A program made the position numbers and the translations under genes. This document shows positions 62,401 through 64,000 of a DNA stretch of 64,000 nt, one piece after another. Every line of letters starts with the position of its first letter. Within the stretch, counting starts at the first letter, position 1. Source of the DNA: Isochrysis galbana. Its lineage: Eukaryota; Haptophyta; Isochrysidales; Isochrysidaceae. The notes below the pieces were generated by a model. That model was not told the origin of the DNA, ran no database searches, and saw only the letters and a program-made list of their open reading frames with translations. The stretch lies in NCBI GenBank assembly GCA_018136815.1, contig CM030935.1, positions 4,444,159 through 4,508,158 of the forward strand, read 5' to 3'.

Positions 62401-63881
62401 TGTGTCGAGGGGATGGGAGGTGCAGAAGTTGGGTGGAGGTTGAAGCGGCCGAGGATTCGCTGAGCAAGCAGGAAGTTGCGGAACAGAGAGGCGAGTAGCA
62501 TGTCCTGCAAAAGTGGAGATGGGACAAGAGAACTCAAGGGCGAGGGCTGGAGTGCGAGCTCACCTGCGGATGGCTGGGCTGGGCGTAGTGGCCATCCGCG
62601 GCAAGAAGCTCGAGAGCTGCCACAGATGCAGTAAGCGAGCGTCACGGCGGGGCGTGTCGACGTAGCACGACCTTACCCACGCATTGGCACACGCGCACAC
62701 CTGCCTGAAGAGTCTGCGAAACAACTCGCGAGGTAGCGACGCCCAGGCGATGGCGTCAGTGATGGCCGTGAAGACCCAGTTGAGCTCTCCAGCAGGAGAG
62801 CGTCGGTCATTAGGTGAGCCCGGTAGGCCATTGGCGATCAGGTGAGGAGGTACTGTCACCTGCCCGCGGTAAAGGGATGGAGCACCGGATGGGGACCGCC
62901 CAGGCGCACACGGCCACACGACGGGCTGTGGCGCCTTTGAACGGTGCAGGCGCATACAGCCACTGACGGGCGGCGGCGCAGCAGGAACCCACAGCCCAGC
63001 CATCATGCTGCGCGGATTTCCGCGCCAGCGTAGCGCGATTGGCCAGCCCCCCCCCCCCCCCCCCCGCACTTCCACTAACAGTGCCCGTCGTGCCCATCCG
63101 CGGCCACGCACCAGCCCGTCGCCCGAGGCGAATTGGAGCGCCACACGCATCGGCGAGGTCAGGCAGGCCGTGAAGAGGTCGGCTGGAAGCTCGGGACTTG
63201 TTGGAAGCTCCTCATCGGCTCCACACGCACACAGCAAGATCACCTGGGGAGGAGGAATGGGGAACGGCGAGCCGTAGACAGATCGATGAGGTTTCCGAGA
63301 CGAGCGAGTCACAGAGCCAGCCGAACAGTGGTGAGGTCAGGCTGCCGGCTTGCATGGGGCCGCTCGCACGCTCACGTCGACTCCGATGGAGGGCGTTGTG
63401 TCCGAGCCTGCGCTGTTCAGCATCGAAGCGAGGGCTTGACTGAGCCTGCCCGCGTTGGAGCAGTCAAACACGAGTGCACAGGGCGGACCTAGCCATGTCT
63501 ACAGATGAGGGGTGGCGCAAGGACGTGTTGAGGTTGCACAAGCGGCGATGGAATGCAGAGGAAGCCCGCGCGCCCGACTTCCCGAGAGGTGCGTCTGGAC
63601 GAGCAGCACGTGTGGTGGCTCCGTGCGTGTCGCCTCCGAGCACGCACCTGAAGGTCGTAGATCGAAACCGGGTTGTACTGGGTGAAACTCCGGTTGAAGA
63701 GCCAAACCTCTCCGTTAGTGGTTGGGCGCGGCACGCCGTGGCCGTTGAAGTGCAGCAGCAAGCGCTCGTCGCGTCCTGGTGCGGACCGACGGAGTGAGAG
63801 GCACCACTTGCGGACCTCGTCCGGGGTTGGGTCGAGACAGGCACGGATCAGCGCGCGCGGCTGCCATTGCTCGTACTGGGC
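56427..63881 (-). CDS. RPTOR: RAPTOR, regulatory-associated protein of TOR (TORC1 scaffold), partial, ten exons
   Basis: Recruits substrates to the TOR kinase in nutrient signalling. Ten exons join in frame to 1951 codons plus stop: 63881-63648, 63498-63376, 63243-63112, 62859-62701, 62504-61902, 61731-61635, 61453-61047, 60885-57846, 57683-57359, 57162-56427. The caspase-like N-domain shows HFNGHGVPRPTTNGEVWLFN and TQYNPVSIYDLQ, then FDCSNAG, so both His and Cys are kept. Then ELPADLFTACLTSPMRVAL, GELNWVFTAITDAIAW, LLASLFRNFLLAQRI, the HEAT region (GFFPYLLKLLLSPAGELRPS) and C-terminal WD40 repeats ending in IRYYDGFLGARIAPVTALAF. The extreme N-terminus lies beyond the window. It is much longer than the usual about 1300 aa because of Ala/Ser/Gly-rich inserts, one of about 115 residues in exon 5 and one of about 275 in exon 8; unnoticed introns there are the alternative. 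Confidence 0.95.
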
Positions 63882-64000
63882 CTGTGGGTGAGGGTAGGGA
63901 GGGACTCTCGTTCCTCAGCAGCTGCGCAGCAGCTTCACCGGCCTTCCCGTCCAGAACAGACGAGGCTGCCGCCTGGCGAGCGAGCGCGCCTGCAGCGCCT
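63882..64000 (-). other. Intron or upstream coding sequence of RAPTOR
   Basis: The acceptor CTACCCTCACCCACAG ends at 63882. The further upstream sequence is open on the minus strand (ALQARSLARQAAASS-like) and may be the preceding exon, with a GCCG|GTGAAG donor near 63948; not proven. Confidence 0.3.

Overview
The window is nuclear DNA from a GC-rich, intron-containing eukaryote. The best reading is a photosynthetic, flagellated microalga with a secondary plastid, such as a haptophyte or an ochrophyte/pelagophyte-type alga. The evidence is an LHC/FCP-type antenna protein (31.7-32.5 kb), an inorganic pyrophosphatase with an N-terminal signal ending in an ASA-Y motif (37.2-39.2 kb), two predicted axonemal proteins (a CFAP97/hemingway-like protein at 33.7-35.1 kb and a CCDC96/CFAP184-like protein at 43.3-45.0 kb), and GT-AG introns of about 130-370 bp. 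The species cannot be fixed from the sequence alone. Two runs of exactly 100 N (7101-7200, 29221-29320) look like scaffold gaps of unknown true size.

Layout. 0-1 kb: LINE relic and a dispersed repeat. 1.1-3.5 kb (-): three-exon Orn/Lys/Arg decarboxylase. 4.0-6.4 kb: decayed LINE split by a 459-bp MITE. 7.1-14.4 kb (-): large Ty3-like retroelement. 14.7-15.5 kb (+): leucine-rich protein. 15.6-20 kb: small ORFs, duplicated modules, an AT-rich foreign-looking ORF and GC-rich minisatellites. 21.4-24.1 kb: divergent NUDIX (-) and SET-domain (+) genes. 24.8-26.1 kb: dispersed repeat and a 204-bp satellite. 28.1-29.2 kb (+): secreted proline-rich protein running into a gap. 29.6-30.3 kb: hAT-like MITE inside a dispersed repeat. 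31.7-39.2 kb: LHC, CFAP97-like and pyrophosphatase genes, all (-). 39.9-47.3 kb: two LINE copies around the CCDC96-like gene. 47.3-53 kb: mostly repeats, one small gene and an RT fragment. 53.0-54.1 kb (-): two-exon U-box membrane protein. 55.5-56 kb: 234-bp satellite related to the 204-bp one. 56.4-63.9 kb (-): ten exons of RAPTOR, the TORC1 scaffold, running off the right edge.

Most notable element. The 7.1-14.4 kb retroelement has gag and pol in ONE reading frame, separated by a single in-frame TAG (12755-12757). Between gag and the protease-RT it carries a DNA-methyltransferase-like domain of the phage/bacterial HPPCTYL type. A degraded second copy of that domain lies at about 36.69-36.81 kb, so the fusion or its source has been multiplied in this genome. 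The host genes do not form operons. They are independent, spliced genes for polyamine metabolism, light harvesting, phosphate metabolism, flagella and TOR signalling, embedded in a repeat-dense landscape.
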